A DNA stretch of 57,299 nt. It comes from Burkholderiales bacterium (GTDB taxonomy: Bacteria > Pseudomonadota > Gammaproteobacteria > Burkholderiales > Burkholderiaceae_C). Location of the stretch: the NCBI GenBank assembly GCA_019510465.1, contig JAEKKH010000146.1:1-57299 (forward strand), read 5' to 3'. The translations under genes and the position numbers were made by a program. Positions 37,362 through 48,876 of the stretch are shown here, one piece after another. The notes beneath the pieces were generated by a model. That model saw only the letters and a list, made by a program, of their open reading frames with translations, was not told where the DNA came from and made no database searches. Numbering within the stretch: the stretch's first letter is position 1; every line of letters starts with the position of its first letter.

Positions 37362-39554
37362 GTGAGTATCCGAACGAGACTGCTGCTGCTCGTGTTCGCC
37401 GTGTGGCTGCCCGCGCTCGCGGGCTTCGGCTTGCTGGCACGCTCCACCTACCTGAACGAGACCGAGACGGCGACGCGGCACCTGCGCGACCTCGCACACT
37501 CGATCAGCTTCGTCGTCGACAGCGAGCTGGACAAGCGTGCGGCGATCGCCAACACGCTCGGGGCCGCCCGCTCGCTCAAGGAAGGCGAGATGGAGCGCTT
37601 CTACCAGCACGCGCTGCGCGCCACGGCCGGCACCGGCAACACGGTGCTGGTCGTCGACGCCACGCACCAGGTCCTGAACACGCGGCGGCCGTATGGCGCG
37701 GAGTTGCCCACGCGCGGATGGATCCCGGATCCGCCCCTGGTCACCGGCACGCCGGTGGTGACGGACCTGGTCATCAGCAAGGTCACCGGCCAGCCGGTCC
37801 TCACCGTGCTGGCGCCCGAGCCGGGCGTCGACGTGCAGCGCTACAACATCGGCGTCGCGTTCGGGCCGGACGTGATCCAGCACGTGCTGGACGTGCAGCA
37901 ACTGCCCCCCAGCGCGGTCGCATCGGTGCTCGATGGCAAGCTCAGGACGGTGGCGCGCAGCCGGGACCCGAAGAAGTGGCTCGGGTCGCCGGCGTCGCCC
38001 TCGACGGCGGCGGCGGCCTCGCGCGGCCTGGTGGACCAGAAGTTCGAATCGACCTCCCGCGAAGGCGAGCCCACCATCGCCGTCATCGCCCGGTCGGCGC
38101 GCTACGGCTGGACGGTGGCCGTCGGCCTGCCGCGCTCCGCCCTCGACAAGCCGGCGATCCGCGTGACGCTGCAGGCGTTCGGCGCGGCGGGCATCCTGGC
38201 GGTGATCGGGTTGGCGCTCGCGCTGTACTTCGCGCGCCAGATCAGCGCGCCGGTGCTGACGCTGAGCGATGCGGCGGCGGAGCTCGGGCGCGACCGGGTG
38301 CCGGCGCCGCTGCGCACGGGGCTGGTCGAGGCCGACCGCGTGGGCGCGGCGCTGCACGAGGCGGGCGTGCGTTCGGCGCGCGCGACCGAGGTGCTGGAGT
38401 CGCGCGTCGCCCAGGCCATCCGCCAGACGCAGGAGGCGCAGACGCGGCTGCTGGACGGCCAGAAGCACGAGGCCATCGGCCGGCTCACGGGCGGTCTCGC
38501 GCACGACCTCAACAACTTCCTGCAGACGATGAGCACCGGCCTGCAGGTGCTCGACCGGCTGGTGCACGAGGAGCCGGGCCGGCGCGTCATCGAGGCCAGC
38601 ACCCGTGCGCTGGACAAGGCCGCCACGCTGGTGCGCCAGATGCTGGCCTTCGGCCGCACGCAGCCGCTGAAGCCGCAGCCGATCGACCTGCACGACTTCG
38701 TGCTGCGCTGCGAGGACCTGATGGGCCGCGCCGTCGGCGGCAAGGTGCGGCTGACCGCCGACATCGAGCCCGGCCTGCCACCGTTGATGGCCGACCCGAC
38801 GCAGTTCGAGCTGGCGCTGCTGAACCTGGTGTTCAATGCGCGCGATGCGATGCCCGAGGGCGGCACGGTGATGATCCGCGGCCGCCTCGCGAGCGCGACG
38901 CAGGCCTCGGCGCTGCCGCCGGGGAGCTACCTGGCCGTCGACGTCGTCGACACCGGGGGCGGCATGGACGCCGAGGTGCTGCAGCGCGTGTTCGAGCCGT
39001 ACTTCACCACCAAGCCGGTGGGCGTGGGCAGTGGCCTGGGGCTGCCGCAGGTGCGTGCGTTCGCCGTGCAGTCGGGCGGCATCGCCACGATCAGCAGCGA
39101 GCGCGGGGTCGGCACGACGGTGTCGCTGCTGCTGCCGGTGTCCAGCGACCCGGTGCTCGCCCGGGACGCCGCGGCGGCGGCGCCGGCCGAGTTCATGCCG
39201 CTGCGCGTGCTGTTCGTCGAGGACGACCTGCTCGTCTCGTCCGTGGTGGTGCCGGCGCTGCGGGCGGCCGGGCACGCGGTGCGCCACTGCCACACCGGCG
39301 AGGCCGCGGCGCGCGCGCTGCAGGACGGCGGCCTGTTCGACGTGGTGTTCACGGACGTCGTCATGCCCGGCACGATGAGCGGTCTCGACCTGGCGGCCTG
39401 GTGCCGGGCCAACGTGCCCGAGATCGCCGTGATCGTGGCCACCGGCTACACGACGCAGCACATCGACGCCGCCATCAAGGTGTTGTCCAAGCCGTACTCG
39501 ATCGAGACGCTGCTCAAGGAGCTGCAGTACGCGGTGCGCGTGAAGCGCGCCTAG
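37362..39554 (+). CDS. Membrane hybrid histidine kinase
   Basis: 730-residue kinase. A membrane helix (LLLLVFAVWLPALAGFGLLA, about 7-27), a periplasmic sensor of about 240 residues (Cache-like, with TGTPVVTDLVISKVTGQPVL) and a second helix (FGAAGILAVIGLALALYFA, about 268-288) precede a short HAMP-like linker. HisKA follows (GGLAHDLNNFLQT), then HATPase_c (FNARDAMPEGG, DTGGGMDAE, GSGLGLPQV) and a C-terminal receiver (VLFVEDDLLV, FTDVVMPGTMSG, LSKPYS). GTG 37362 is the best start; the tracked start at 35928 runs back through livJ. It is divergent from livJ (210-bp gap), so sensing of a transported amino acid is an attractive but unproven idea. Confidence 0.92.
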   Translation: MSIRTRLLLLVFAVWLPALAGFGLLARSTYLNETETATRHLRDLAHSISFVVDSELDKRAAIANTLGAARSLKEGEMERFYQHALRATAGTGNTVLVVDATHQVLNTRRPYGAELPTRGWIPDPPLVTGTPVVTDLVISKVTGQPVLTVLAPEPGVDVQRYNIGVAFGPDVIQHVLDVQQLPPSAVASVLDGKLRTVARSRDPKKWLGSPASPSTAAAASRGLVDQKFESTSREGEPTIAVIARSARYGWTVAVGLPRSALDKPAIRVTLQAFGAAGILAVIGLALALYFARQISAPVLTLSDAAAELGRDRVPAPLRTGLVEADRVGAALHEAGVRSARATEVLESRVAQAIRQTQEAQTRLLDGQKHEAIGRLTGGLAHDLNNFLQTMSTGLQVLDRLVHEEPGRRVIEASTRALDKAATLVRQMLAFGRTQPLKPQPIDLHDFVLRCEDLMGRAVGGKVRLTADIEPGLPPLMADPTQFELALLNLVFNARDAMPEGGTVMIRGRLASATQASALPPGSYLAVDVVDTGGGMDAEVLQRVFEPYFTTKPVGVGSGLGLPQVRAFAVQSGGIATISSERGVGTTVSLLLPVSSDPVLARDAAAAAPAEFMPLRVLFVEDDLLVSSVVVPALRAAGHAVRHCHTGEAAARALQDGGLFDVVFTDVVMPGTMSGLDLAAWCRANVPEIAVIVATGYTTQHIDAAIKVLSKPYSIETLLKELQYAVRVKRA

Positions 39555-39688
39555 TGCGCCGTCCCGGGAAGCAGGCGCGCGGGCGAGAGTCGTCTCAGGC
39601 GTGCGTACTTCGGGGACAGCACACGAGCTGGCGCCTCGGGCGCCCCGATTGCCGACGCGGTCGCATCCGACGGACTGCAAGGCGACCC

Positions 39689-40759
39689 ATGACCGACGTT
39701 CGCAAGGGCCAGGCGCCCGGCCAGATCTCGCGCGCCGAGTTCAGCGAGCGATTCCAGTCCTCGTACCGCGATCCCGCGTTCCAGGCGGAGAAGGAGGCGC
39801 TGGGCCGCATCGAGGAGATCGCCTGGCTCGCGTACAAGGCCGAGCGCAAGTCGCCGGTCACGCGCAAGGCCGGCCCGGGCTTCGCCGATCCGGCCTACGA
39901 CCTGTCGGTGGAGTGGCTCGCCGCGCGCGACGCGCTCGCCGCGGCCCAGGCCAGGCAGGCCGATCCGGCGTCGCCGTCGCGCGTGCTGATGATCCTGGGC
40001 GCCTCGCGCAACGACGGCAGCTGCCCGGGCGAGATCTCGAAGACGTTCCGCCTGTCGCGGTGGATGACCGAGGAGCTCGAAGGGCAGGGCATCGAGGTCG
40101 ACACGCTCGACCTCAGCCTGATGACCTCCGAGGTCGGCCGCACCATCCATCCGTGCAAGGGCTGCGTGTGCACCGCGATGCCGCTGTGCCACTGGCCCTG
40201 CAGCTGCTACCCGAACCACTCGCTGCGCCAGACCGGCGACTGGATGAACGAGATCTACCCGCGCTGGGCGGCCGCGCACGGCGTCATCATCGCCTCGCCC
40301 GTCTACTGGTACCAGTCGCCGAGCCCGCTCAAGCTGATGATCGACCGCCTGGTCTGCGCCGACGGCGGCAACCCCGATCCGACGTCGACGCATGGCAAGA
40401 AGGCCGAGGAGGCCAAGGACATCGAGCTGGCCGGCTGGGACTACCCGCAGCACCTGGCCGGCCGGGTCTATGGCCTGATGGTGCACGGCGACGTGGCCGG
40501 CGCCGACAGGACGCGCCGGGGCCTCGGCGACTGGCTCGACTGGATGGGGCTGATCGACGCCGGCCCGCAGGCGCTGCTCGATCGCTACATCGGCTACTGG
40601 AGGCCCTATGCGACGAGCCACGAGGATCTCGACCTCGACGTCGCCGTGCAGCAGGAGGCGCGCAACGTGGCGCTGGCGGTGGCGCACGGCGTCAAGGCAC
40701 TGCGCGCGGGAACCTTGCCGGCCGTGCGGCCGCATCTGAAGCGGCCGCGGCTGAAGTGA
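39689..40759 (+). CDS. Cys-rich flavodoxin-like NADPH-dependent reductase
   Basis: 356-residue protein. An N-terminal extension of about 110 residues, largely helical and charged, precedes a flavodoxin-like fold (VLMILGASRNDGSCPGEIS, ASPVYWYQSPSPLKLMIDRL). Inside the fold is a six-Cys cluster, HPCKGCVCTAMPLC followed by PCSC, which recalls but does not equal the Cys motif of iron-sulfur flavoproteins. It may bind FMN and possibly a metal or FeS centre. The ATG at 39689 was chosen because the frame upstream is a shadow of the kinase gene. Electron donor and acceptor are unknown. Confidence 0.8.
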   Translation: MTDVRKGQAPGQISRAEFSERFQSSYRDPAFQAEKEALGRIEEIAWLAYKAERKSPVTRKAGPGFADPAYDLSVEWLAARDALAAAQARQADPASPSRVLMILGASRNDGSCPGEISKTFRLSRWMTEELEGQGIEVDTLDLSLMTSEVGRTIHPCKGCVCTAMPLCHWPCSCYPNHSLRQTGDWMNEIYPRWAAAHGVIIASPVYWYQSPSPLKLMIDRLVCADGGNPDPTSTHGKKAEEAKDIELAGWDYPQHLAGRVYGLMVHGDVAGADRTRRGLGDWLDWMGLIDAGPQALLDRYIGYWRPYATSHEDLDLDVAVQQEARNVALAVAHGVKALRAGTLPAVRPHLKRPRLK

Positions 40760-40778
40760 GGCGTCCTTTCCGGGATGG

Positions 40779-40810
40779 ATCCTGCGCGTTCGCTTCGCTG
40801 CGCCCAGGAT
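40779..40810. repeat. REP-like imperfect palindrome
   Basis: ATCCTGCGC and GCCCAGGAT arms bracket GTTCGCTTCGCT in the 140-bp convergent gap between the reductase gene and the Fur-family gene. There is no T tract, so it looks more like a small dispersed palindromic repeat than an intrinsic terminator. Confidence 0.45.
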
Positions 40811-40899
40811 GACGGGTCGGACCCGCGACTCTGCTTCGGCCCGGCCCCAGCACGCGTCCCGGACGTCGACCGGACCGACATCCCGGAGCCGGCCGCCCG

Positions 40900-41343
40900 C
40901 TAGTGCGAGTGGCGGTGGGGCTGCGCCTTCGCGCGCCCGGAGGACGGCGCCTGCTTCGCGCGGCCCTTGGGTGCGGGCTGGCAGTCGCTGCAGCGGCCGT
41001 ACAAGGTGATCTCGTGGCGCGCGACGCTGAAGCCGGGCGGGGCGAGGCCGGCCAGGTCGCCCGGGCAGCGGTGCACGTCGAACACGCGCTGGCAGACGTC
41101 GCAGCGGAAGTGGTGGTGATGCTCGCGCCGCGCCGGCTCGTAGCGCGGCGCCTCGCCGGGCAGCGTGACGACCTGGATCTCGCCGGCATCCACCAGCGCC
41201 TTCAGGTTGCGGTAGACGGTGGCCAGGCCCAGCGCCGCGACGTGGCGCCGCGCCTCGTCCAGCACCTCGGCGGGCGAAAGCGGCCGTCCTGCGGCGGCAA
41301 GCGCCTCGCGGATGGCGGTGTTCTGGCGGGTGGCTCGTTCCAC
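40900..41343 (-). CDS. Fur-family metal-responsive repressor
   Basis: 147-residue Fur-superfamily regulator. The N-terminal winged HTH (PLSPAEVLDEARRHVAALGL, ATVYRNLKALVDAG) is followed by the metal-binding region with REHHHHFRCDVCQRVFDVHRCP and a second CxxC (CSDC), giving the structural zinc site. The Lys/Arg/His-rich tail ends in HRHSH. The ATG at 41382 gives a 160-residue form, but it would put the palindromic operator inside the gene and leave 12 bp to the divergent ZIP gene. GTG 41343 (VERATRQNTAIREAL) matches the usual start of this family, so I prefer it. It probably represses the divergent metal transporter, as a Zur/PerR/Fur-like sensor. Confidence 0.85.
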   Translation of the reverse strand: MERATRQNTAIREALAAAGRPLSPAEVLDEARRHVAALGLATVYRNLKALVDAGEIQVVTLPGEAPRYEPARREHHHHFRCDVCQRVFDVHRCPGDLAGLAPPGFSVARHEITLYGRCSDCQPAPKGRAKQAPSSGRAKAQPHRHSH

Positions 41344-41365
41344 CCCGAAATTCTGCCACGCCTGC

Positions 41366-41387
41366 TGATATTGAGTATCCATTATCA
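41366..41387. promoter_or_regulatory. Candidate Fur/Zur-type operator
   Basis: TGATATTG-AGTATC-CATTATCA is a 22-bp dyad with one mismatch between arms, in the AT-rich stretch between the Fur-family gene and the ZIP gene. The neighbouring AATGATAAT (minus strand) matches half of the classical Fur box. It overlaps a possible -10 (TATCAT) for the ZIP gene, whose ATG is 7 bp further on. Confidence 0.6.
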
Positions 41388-41394
41388 TTAAGGA

Positions 41395-42144
41395 ATGTTC
41401 ACAGGCATCACCCCGGTCGTGCTGGCAGGCGCCGCCGTCGCCTCGACGCTGGGCGGCGGTGCGCTCGCGCTGCGCTTCCGCGACCGGCTGCACTACCTGC
41501 TGGGCTTCACCGCCGGCGTGCTGCTGGGCGTCGTCGCGTTCGACCTGCTGCCCGAGATCTTCTCCCTGGCGCGCGAGAACGCGTTCGACGCTTCGGCGGC
41601 GATGGTCGCGCTGGTGGTCGGCTTCCTGCTGTTCCACGGCCTCGAGAAGTTCGTGCTGGTCCATCCGGCGCAGGAGAACCACTACTCGCACCACCACCAT
41701 CCGCATGTCGGGCTGGCCTCGGCGGCGGTGCTCGCGGCGCACAGCTGCATGGACGGCGTGGCGATCGGCATCGGCTGGCAGGTCTCGCCCATGGTCGGCC
41801 TGACGGTGGCGCTGGCGGTGATCGCCCATGACTTCTCCGACGGCCTGAACACCGTCTCGCTGATGCTGCGGCATCGCAACTCAACGCGCCGCGCGATCGC
41901 CATGCTGGTGGTCGATGCGCTGGCCCCGCTGCTGGGCGTGCTGCTGACGCAGGCCTTCACGATTCCGCCGTTCCAGCTGATGGTCTATCTCGGCTTCTTC
42001 GCCGGCTTCCTGCTCTACATCGGCGTCTCGGACATCCTGCCCGAGGCGCACTCGCGCGCCGGCCCGGGCATCGCGGCCCGGCTGATCGCGCTGACCTGCT
42101 GCGGCGCCGCGTTCGTCTGGCTGGTGGTGCGCCAGTCGGCCTGA
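41395..42144 (+). CDS. ZIP-family metal ion transporter
   Basis: 249-residue, eight-helix membrane protein. The ZIP metal site is visible in helix 4 (AAHSCMDGVAIGIGW) and helix 5 (VIAHDFSDGLNTV), and a His-rich loop (HYSHHHHPHVG) lies between helices 3 and 4. ZIP proteins move Zn2+, Fe2+ or related ions into the cytosol. The ATG overlaps the end of AAGGA, leaving almost no spacing, so the message may be nearly leaderless. Divergent from a Fur-family gene that very likely controls it. Confidence 0.9.
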   Translation: MFTGITPVVLAGAAVASTLGGGALALRFRDRLHYLLGFTAGVLLGVVAFDLLPEIFSLARENAFDASAAMVALVVGFLLFHGLEKFVLVHPAQENHYSHHHHPHVGLASAAVLAAHSCMDGVAIGIGWQVSPMVGLTVALAVIAHDFSDGLNTVSLMLRHRNSTRRAIAMLVVDALAPLLGVLLTQAFTIPPFQLMVYLGFFAGFLLYIGVSDILPEAHSRAGPGIAARLIALTCCGAAFVWLVVRQSA

Positions 42145-42247
42145 GTCGCCGGTTCGTTCTCGACCGGGCACGCGGGCTCGTCCTACAGACCGCCGCGGGC
42201 GGCGCCCGCTAATGTCCGCGGATCGAGAACATCCGAGGAGCGCCGCG

Positions 42248-44686
42248 ATGGCCACCGTTCGTCCCCTGGTCCGGTTCGCCGTGACGGGCGCGCTGCTGAT
42301 CCTGATCGGACTTGCGCTGCTCGTCGGCGGCATCGTCCTCGTGACGGCCGGCGGAACGCCGTTCTACCTGCTGGCCGGTATCGGCTTCGGTGCCGCGGGC
42401 GTCCTGCTGTGGCGCGGGCTGGCCGAGGCGCTGATCGCGTACGCCGCGTTGCTGGCCGCGATGCTCGCCTGGAGCCTGTGGGAGGTCGGCCTCGACTGGT
42501 GGCCGCTGGCCGCGCGGCTCGACCTCGCCTTCGTGTTCGGGGTGCTGCTGGTGCTGCCCTGGATCGCGCGGCACCTGCGCGGGCCGCAGTCCGGGCGCAT
42601 CGTGCTGGCGCTGGTGGTGGGCGCGTCCGCCGTGGTGGCCGTCGGTGCGGGCCTGCGCGACACCCACGAGATCGCCGGCCAGTTGCCCGATGCCGGTCCG
42701 GCCGTCGCGGCGACGGCGCCCGCCCGCGTGCCCGACGGCGAATGGCACGCGTACGGCCGCACGGCGGCGGGGCAGCGCTGGTCGCCGCTGGCGCAGGTCA
42801 CGCCGGACAACGTGGCCCGGCTGCAGGTGGCCTGGCAGTTCCGCACCGGCGACGTGCGTGGCCGCCCGGGTGACCCGGAGGAGACCACCGACGAGGTCAC
42901 ACCGCTGAAGATCGGCAGCCGCCTGTACTTCTGCACGCCGCACCAGTCGGTGATCGCGCTCGACGCCACCACCGGCCAGCAGGCGTGGCGCTACGACCCG
43001 AAGATGCAGGCCGACCTCGCGCTGCAGCACCAGACCTGCCGCGGCCTGTCCTACCAGCCGCCCGCCGAGGCCGCCTCGGCCACCGCGCCGGCCGCCTCCG
43101 TGGCGCTGCGCGGCTCGGGCCGCCGCCTCGACATCGCGGCCAACGACGCCAAGGCCCGGGCGGACTGCGGCGCCAAGCTGTTCCTGGCGACCGCCGATGG
43201 CCGCCTGATCGCGCTCGATCCCGACACCGGCGCCGTCTGCTCGCGCTTCGGCGGCGGCGCAGGCCAGATCGACCTCGGCGCCAACATGCCCAACCTGCAT
43301 CCGGGCTCCTACTACTCGACCTCGCCGGTGATCGTCACGAAGCGGCTGGTCATCGTCGGCGGCACGGTGCTGGACAACTTCTCGACCAGGGAGGAGTCCG
43401 GCGTCATCCGCGCCTACGACATCGACACCGGCGCGCTCGTCTGGAACTGGGATTCCGGCAACCCGGACGTGACCACGCCGATCGCCGCCGACGCGACCTA
43501 CACCGCCAACTCGCCCAACAGCTGGTCGATCGCCAGCGTGGACGAGGCGCTGGGCCTGGTCTACCTGCCGATGGGCAACCAGCCGCCCGACCAGTGGGGC
43601 GGCCAGCGCAGCCCGGCGGTCGAGAAATATTCGTCGTCGGTGGTCGCGCTGGACCTCGCCACCGGCCGGGTGCGCTGGGTGTACCAGACGGTGCACCACG
43701 ACCTGTGGGACTACGACGTGCCGTCGCAGCCGTCGCTGGTCGACCTGAGCGTCAACGGCACGACCGTCCCCGCGCTGGTGCAGCCGACCAAGCAGGGCGA
43801 GCTGTTCGTGCTCGATCGCCGCACCGGCCAGCCGCTGCTGCCGGTGGCCGAGCAGCCCGCGCCGCAGGGCGCCGCCGCCGGCGACCACACGGCCGGGACG
43901 CAGCCGAAGTCCGCGCTGTCGTACGAACCGGCCCGGCTGACCGGCAAGGACATGTGGGGCGGCACGATCATCGACCAGATGATGTGCCGCATCGCGTTCC
44001 ACAAGCTGCGCTACGAGGGCCGCTTCACGCCGCCGTCGACGCAGGGCTCGCTGATCTACCCGGGCAACTTCGGCACGTTCAACTGGGGCGGCGTCGCGGT
44101 CGATCCGCAGCGCCAGTCCGCCTTCACGACGCCGACCTACCTGGCCTTCGTGTCGACGCTGGTGCCGCGCCCGAACCCGACCGCCGAGCTCGTGCAGAAC
44201 GGCCAGCCGCCCAAGGGCGCGCTGCCGGCGCTCAACGAGAACTTCGGCGCCCCGTTCGCCGTCAAGCTGCATCCGTTCACGTCGCCGCTGGGCATCCCCT
44301 GCCAAGCGCCGCCCTGGGGCTACGTCGCCGGTGCCGACCTGCGCACCGGCAAGGTGGCCTGGGAGCACCGCAACGGCACCGTGCGCGACCTGTCGCCGAT
44401 CCCGCTGCCGCTACGCATGGGCGTGCCCAACCTCGGCGGCCCGGTGATGACGGCCGGAGGGGTCGCGTTCCTCTCGGGCAGCATGGACGACTACGTGCGG
44501 GGCTATGACGTGCGCACGGGCCGCCAGCTCTGGGAGGAGCGCCTGCCGGCCGGCGGCCAGGCCACGCCGATGACCTACCTCGGGGCCGACGGGCGCCAGT
44601 ACCTGCTGGTCGTGGCCGGCGGCCACGGATCGACCGGCACCAGGCCGGGCGACTACGTGATCGCGTACGCCCTGCCCAAGCCGTAG
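42248..44686 (+). CDS. Membrane-bound PQQ-dependent dehydrogenase (glucose/quinate/shikimate family)
   Basis: 812-residue quinoprotein. The first about 150 residues hold five membrane helices, as in Gcd and QuiA; the rest is an eight-bladed beta-propeller facing the periplasm, which carries PQQ (WSPLAQVTPDNVARLQVAWQ, ALDATTGQQAWRYDP, VYLPMGNQPPDQWGG, TVHHDLWDYDVPSQPSL). It oxidises an aldose or quinate/shikimate in the periplasm and passes electrons to ubiquinone. ATG 42248 follows GAGGAGCGCC. No PQQ biosynthesis genes are in the window. Glucose versus quinate cannot be settled by eye. Confidence 0.92.
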   Translation: MATVRPLVRFAVTGALLILIGLALLVGGIVLVTAGGTPFYLLAGIGFGAAGVLLWRGLAEALIAYAALLAAMLAWSLWEVGLDWWPLAARLDLAFVFGVLLVLPWIARHLRGPQSGRIVLALVVGASAVVAVGAGLRDTHEIAGQLPDAGPAVAATAPARVPDGEWHAYGRTAAGQRWSPLAQVTPDNVARLQVAWQFRTGDVRGRPGDPEETTDEVTPLKIGSRLYFCTPHQSVIALDATTGQQAWRYDPKMQADLALQHQTCRGLSYQPPAEAASATAPAASVALRGSGRRLDIAANDAKARADCGAKLFLATADGRLIALDPDTGAVCSRFGGGAGQIDLGANMPNLHPGSYYSTSPVIVTKRLVIVGGTVLDNFSTREESGVIRAYDIDTGALVWNWDSGNPDVTTPIAADATYTANSPNSWSIASVDEALGLVYLPMGNQPPDQWGGQRSPAVEKYSSSVVALDLATGRVRWVYQTVHHDLWDYDVPSQPSLVDLSVNGTTVPALVQPTKQGELFVLDRRTGQPLLPVAEQPAPQGAAAGDHTAGTQPKSALSYEPARLTGKDMWGGTIIDQMMCRIAFHKLRYEGRFTPPSTQGSLIYPGNFGTFNWGGVAVDPQRQSAFTTPTYLAFVSTLVPRPNPTAELVQNGQPPKGALPALNENFGAPFAVKLHPFTSPLGIPCQAPPWGYVAGADLRTGKVAWEHRNGTVRDLSPIPLPLRMGVPNLGGPVMTAGGVAFLSGSMDDYVRGYDVRTGRQLWEERLPAGGQATPMTYLGADGRQYLLVVAGGHGSTGTRPGDYVIAYALPKP

Positions 44687-44695
44687 CCCCGCGGT

Positions 44696-47287
<2,592 letters not shown>

Positions 47288-47536
47288 GGCGCGCTCCCTG
47301 GCCCGGCGATCCATGCCGTCGGGCATCTCGCGACAGGATAAGCGCCTGCCCGGCGACGGCCAATCCGCCCCGGAATGCCTGCGAGGGCGGCGCGGGTTCG
47401 CCATCGCCGGCGCCGGCCAGTTGAAGAACCTTTTCGCCGACGGGCGCTGAATTGCCCTTCATTTCCGGCCTTGATCGCCGATTACGCCCGGCGCCGGATC
47501 TCTACGATTCAACCATCCGAATCCAGGGGTCCGCCC
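47288..47536. other. 249-bp divergent intergenic region
   Basis: Promoter region shared by the MASE-type kinase and the LEA-like gene. It includes a relatively AT-rich patch around 47440-47470 and the palindrome-like GCCGGCGCCGGC; no operator is called and no gene is seen. Confidence 0.35.
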
Positions 47537-48274
47537 ATGACGTCCGTCACTTCCTCCACCAGCACGATCAGCTCGCCGTACGCCTCGGTGAAGGAGCAGA
47601 TCCGGCCGGCCCGGTTCGAGTCGTCCGACAGGGCGGACGGCGGCAGCCCGTCCGGCGCCTGGAAGGGCGTCGGCGACGCGATCGCCGAAGGCGGCAGCGC
47701 CACCGTCTCCCTGAGCGAGAAGGCGATGCATGCCGTCGAGGACGGCGCCAGCTACGTCGGCAACGCCGTCGAGACGGGCATCGCCGACGTCGGTGCCGCC
47801 GCGATGGCCGCCTATGCCGCGGTCAGGAACGGCGTCAACGAGACGGTGCACGGGGTCGAGAACGCCGGCGCGGCCGCCTGGAACACGATCAAGGCGGGCG
47901 CCGAGGACGTCGCGGGAATGGCCGGCGACGTGGTGCATGCCGCCGAAGCCGGCGTCGAGGCCGTGGGCGACGTCGCCGTCGACGCCTGGCACGGCGTCGA
48001 GCACCTGGCTTCCGAGGCGCTGCACGGCATCGAGAAGGGCACCGGCGAGCTCGAGCACCTGGGCAGTGACGCCTGGCATGCGGTCGAGAACGGCACGCAC
48101 CGCATGCGCGACTACGCCGGCCAGGCGGGCGACGGCATCAAGACCGCCGCGGGCTACGTCGGCGACGGCATCGGCGACGTCGCCGACGCGGTCGGCAACG
48201 TCGCCGGCCGCATGGCCAGCTATGCCACGGTGGGCGCCGCGGCCGTCGAGCGCGCCTTCACCGCCGTCGCCTGA
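47537..48274 (+). CDS. LEA-like Ala/Gly/Val amphipathic repeat protein
   Basis: 245-residue protein with no Cys, no signal peptide and no membrane segment. After a Ser/Thr-rich start (MTSVTSSTSTISSP) the sequence consists of amphipathic segments rich in Ala, Gly, Val, Asp, Glu and His. It has loosely repeated units of about 11 residues (AWHGVEHLASE, ALHGIEKGTGE; earlier AVEDGASYVGN, AVETGIADVGA). This pattern resembles late-embryogenesis-abundant and other desiccation or membrane-surface proteins rather than an enzyme; the family is not recognised. ATG 47537 is the likely start. It is followed 29 bp later by a lipoprotein gene and then an FlgH homologue on the same strand. Confidence 0.7.
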   Translation: MTSVTSSTSTISSPYASVKEQIRPARFESSDRADGGSPSGAWKGVGDAIAEGGSATVSLSEKAMHAVEDGASYVGNAVETGIADVGAAAMAAYAAVRNGVNETVHGVENAGAAAWNTIKAGAEDVAGMAGDVVHAAEAGVEAVGDVAVDAWHGVEHLASEALHGIEKGTGELEHLGSDAWHAVENGTHRMRDYAGQAGDGIKTAAGYVGDGIGDVADAVGNVAGRMASYATVGAAAVERAFTAVA

Positions 48275-48303
48275 GTCCCGAGACCGAACCCGCCTTGCAT
48301 CCC

Positions 48304-48843
48304 ATGCGCCACTTCCCGCTCTTCGCCCTGGCCGCGGCCGCCCTCGTGCTGCCGGGCTGCTCCGTCATCAGCCCCGCGCCGGTGCTGGAACTGGTCAAGG
48401 CCACCGGCGCCGTCGCCGTCAGCGCCATCTCGCATGGCCCCAGCAGCGCGAAGAACACCGTCTACCACGAGCACAAGGCGCTCGACACCGTCTGCGTCGA
48501 ATACAACCCGCTGACGCCCGATCCCGACATCGCCCCCGCGCTGCAGGCCGAGCTGCGCACGCACGAGATCGACAGCCGCATCTACGAGGAGGGCGGCGCG
48601 CCGGCTTCCTGCAAGTTCCGCGTCACCTACACCGCCGACATCGAGTGGGGCATCCCGCCGTTCGGCAGCGGCTACAAGTCCTACATGCGCGACGCCACGC
48701 TGACGCTGCGCGACGAGAACGGCACGGTGCTCTCCAGCAGCGCCTACGCGTTGGACGGCACCTTCCAGATGGGCAAGTGGTCCACCAGCCGCAGCAAGCT
48801 GGCGCCGGTGGTGACCGCGCTGGTCACCGGCTTCGACCACTGA
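48304..48843 (+). CDS. Hypothetical lipoprotein
   Basis: 179-residue protein with a signal peptide ending in the lipobox LPGC, so it should be lipidated. The mature part is mixed alpha/beta with SAKNTVYHEHKALDTVCVEY, an internal Cys pair (VCVEY; SCKFRV) that could form a disulfide, and aromatic beta-strand-like segments (YTADIEWGIPPFGSGYKSYM). No characterised family is recognised. ATG 48304 is used; the tracked TTG is three codons earlier. It lies between the LEA-like gene and the FlgH homologue, with gaps of 29 and 33 bp, so the three probably form one operon. Confidence 0.75.
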   Translation: MRHFPLFALAAAALVLPGCSVISPAPVLELVKATGAVAVSAISHGPSSAKNTVYHEHKALDTVCVEYNPLTPDPDIAPALQAELRTHEIDSRIYEEGGAPASCKFRVTYTADIEWGIPPFGSGYKSYMRDATLTLRDENGTVLSSSAYALDGTFQMGKWSTSRSKLAPVVTALVTGFDH

Positions 48844-48876
48844 CCGGCCCGCCCGACATCGTTCCAAGGATCTTCC

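Noticed and set aside
37403-39688. Long plus-strand frame joined in the track to the flavodoxin-like protein
   Set aside because: This part is an Arg/Gly/Ala-rich shadow of the kinase gene; the flavodoxin-like gene starts at its own ATG 39689.
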